The translations under genes and the position numbers were made by a program. 40,689 nt of DNA, taken from an uncultured Veillonella sp. Its GTDB lineage: Bacteria; Bacillota; Negativicutes; Veillonellales; Veillonellaceae. Positions 39,182-40,689 of this stretch are shown piece by piece (the first letter of the stretch is position 1; the number at the start of each line of letters is the position of its first letter). The notes beneath the pieces were generated by a model. That model did not search any database. It was not told the origin of the DNA and saw only the letters and a list, made by a program, of their open reading frames with translations. The DNA is taken from NCBI GenBank assembly GCA_900550455.1, contig URSE01000003.1, positions 1-40,689 of the forward strand. Direction: 5' to 3'.

Positions 39182-40642
39182 TTATTTGTGAAGGTAGCCC
39201 TTCCAGAAGGATGGGAGGAAGAGGACCAAAATGGCGAAGATTTCAAGCCGCCCTAAGATCATATCTACAATGCAAACCAGCTTAGCCCCATCGCTAAGAC
39301 CAGAGAAGGATCCCGTTGGCCCAAAGTCTCCAAAGGCTAAGCCTACATTACCTAACATACCCGCAACAATACCCAAGGAGTTTTCTACCGATAGGTCTAG
39401 GCTGGTCAAGACTAATACCGACAAAATATAGGTCAAAATATAGAGAAAGAAGAACTGGGCTGCCCTATCAAGAGTTGTTTGATTAACGGCCTGGTTGTTG
39501 AGGCGCACAGGAGATATGGCATCGGGATGAGCCCCTTCTCGTAAGCTACGCACCAATTGCCGCCAAAGGATTAGGATACGGAACATCTTAATCCCCCCTG
39601 TCATGGATCCCGTACAGCCTCCTAGGAAGGTGGCTACATAAAGGACGCCCTGGGCCCCTACAAACCAATCTGTATAGTCCACCACGGCAAAGCCAGTCCC
39701 CGTTTGCATGGATACATACATAAAAGCGCCAGTTGATAGTAATTCTAAGGGCCCCATAGAAGTATCCGACAAGGCTAAGCAAATAATAACCAAGAGAGAG
39801 CCTAGTGTTAAGAGAAGACCGTAAAAGCGAATTTCCGAATTCTTCCACAGGAGTGACAGCTTACGACGACGAATCCCCGATACATACAGGGCAAAATTAC
39901 CTCCAGCTAGAATCATAAAGATGATGAGAACCCACTCCACTAAAGGCGCATGATTGTAGGCCATAACGCCTGCAGAGGTTGGCGACAAGCCCCCCGCTCC
40001 CATAAGGGATAGGGAATAATTTAAGGAATCAAAGAGGGATACCCCAGCTAAGTAAAGGGAACCTATGCAGGCCAGGGTAATCCCTATATAAACATACCAA
40101 AGATGTTGGGCAATCTGCCGAACCCGAGGAATCAGACCACCTGCATCCTGGACGGAGCTTTCAGCATAGAAGAAATAGGAGGATTGGGCCCCTAGGGACT
40201 TAACAAAGGCCACCAAGAGGACCACAATCCCCAAGCCCCCCAACCAATGGAGGAGGGACCGCCAGAGAATATAGGTTTGCGACAAGTCATCTACATCATC
40301 GATGATGGTGCCTCCGGTAGTAGTCAAACCCGAGGTAGCTTCAAAGATAGCATCATACCAAGTAGGTACTACATGCCCCATCTTGAAAGGAATCGCCCCA
40401 AGGAGGATGGCTAAAATCCAAATGAGGGATACGGACAAGAATCCATCTCGTAGGGTATAGGTCTTCTGAGTCCGTCCTATGAGGCGTAAAAATCCTGCTA
40501 AAATCAGGCCTAAAAGACAGGAACCCATAAAGACATATTCCCCCTGCCCCTCCATTAAACTCGCTACATGAGGTACTAAAAAGAAGAGGGAAAATACAAA
40601 TATAACAAGGCTGACAATATGGAAAACACCCTGTATACGCAT
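39182..40642 (-). CDS. trkH: Potassium uptake channel subunit TrkH/KtrB family
   Basis: Inner-membrane K+ (or Na+-coupled K+) channel that needs a TrkA/KtrA-type ring on its cytosolic side. Four pore-loop filters are visible: SGLTTTGGT (about 104-112), LMGAGGLSPTSAG, MQTGTGFAVVD and GMLGNVGLAFGDFG, each with the conserved Gly. GCTGSMTGGIKMFRILIL is the intramembrane gate region. 486 aa fits TrkH. GGAGGAGG precedes the ATG. No trkA lies in the window; upstream sequence is cut off. Confidence 0.94.
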   Translation of the reverse strand: MRIQGVFHIVSLVIFVFSLFFLVPHVASLMEGQGEYVFMGSCLLGLILAGFLRLIGRTQKTYTLRDGFLSVSLIWILAILLGAIPFKMGHVVPTWYDAIFEATSGLTTTGGTIIDDVDDLSQTYILWRSLLHWLGGLGIVVLLVAFVKSLGAQSSYFFYAESSVQDAGGLIPRVRQIAQHLWYVYIGITLACIGSLYLAGVSLFDSLNYSLSLMGAGGLSPTSAGVMAYNHAPLVEWVLIIFMILAGGNFALYVSGIRRRKLSLLWKNSEIRFYGLLLTLGSLLVIICLALSDTSMGPLELLSTGAFMYVSMQTGTGFAVVDYTDWFVGAQGVLYVATFLGGCTGSMTGGIKMFRILILWRQLVRSLREGAHPDAISPVRLNNQAVNQTTLDRAAQFFFLYILTYILSVLVLTSLDLSVENSLGIVAGMLGNVGLAFGDFGPTGSFSGLSDGAKLVCIVDMILGRLEIFAILVLFLPSFWKGYLHK

Positions 40643-40689
40643 ACTCTCACCTCCTCCACGAGAAAATAGTAAATTTTATTTCAAGAATT

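Overview
The window looks like chromosome of a diderm Firmicute of the class Negativicutes (Veillonella/Dialister-like; the genus cannot be fixed from the sequence alone). The gene stock is Firmicute-like: sepF, ylmH, yggS and divIVA in one row, a siroheme/B12-oriented hem operon, and DUF421/DUF3290 proteins. The cell nevertheless has an outer membrane, as shown by an LPS-type glycosyltransferase of family 9 and a TonB-dependent outer-membrane receptor. Almost everything is on the minus strand; only metQ and pyrF are on the plus strand. I see no phage, transposase, CRISPR array or restriction system. Most of the window is core metabolism, so the less ordinary material lies in leaders, intergenic structures and a few unassigned secreted proteins.

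Layout. 1-4.1 kb: the methionine-binding lipoprotein MetQ, a secreted protein of unknown function, pyrE, a DnaQ-like exonuclease and, divergently, pyrF. 4.1-8.6 kb: a small charged protein, a heptosyltransferase-like enzyme, and a three-gene envelope operon (polysaccharide deacetylase, NAGPA-type phosphodiester glycosidase, unknown exported protein). 8.7-15.4 kb: a six-gene tetrapyrrole operon, transcribed in the order precorrin-2 dehydrogenase-like gene, hemA, hemC, cobA-hemD fusion, hemB, hemL. It covers glutamyl-tRNA to precorrin-2, with the next oxidation step possibly covered too. 15.4-17.9 kb: yggS, sepF, ylmH, divIVA (division and PLP homeostasis). 18.0-20.7 kb: a B12-binding-type radical SAM protein and pgeF. 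20.8-29.2 kb: DUF421/DUF3290 membrane proteins and the branched-chain amino-acid genes ilvD, ilvA, ilvB, ilvN, an inserted ABC ATPase, and ilvC behind its own promoter.

29.4-34.5 kb: a cobalamin-uptake operon (btuC, btuD, btuF, btuB) preceded by a clear cobalamin riboswitch ending in an intrinsic terminator. This lets the outer-membrane receptor and ABC importer be assigned to B12 rather than siderophores. 34.5-36.5 kb: a cupin, a heavy-metal-associated (HMA) protein, tatA behind a palindrome that sits on its promoter, and 6-phosphogluconolactonase. 36.6-38.7 kb: the ammonium sensor/transporter pair glnK and amtB, with a strong promoter followed by a terminator-like hairpin in the leader. 38.8-39.2 kb: a tRNA operon (Asp, Phe, Leu) from a consensus promoter, with a stray copy of the tRNA-Leu 3' end 120 bp downstream. 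The window closes with trkH.

Taken together, the cell can make the tetrapyrrole core as far as precorrin-2 and can also import finished cobalamin. It makes its own isoleucine/valine and UMP, and couples ammonium entry to PII. Several start codons were moved downstream of the longest reading frame because a good ribosome-binding site lies next to the inner ATG. These choices are stated in each entry.
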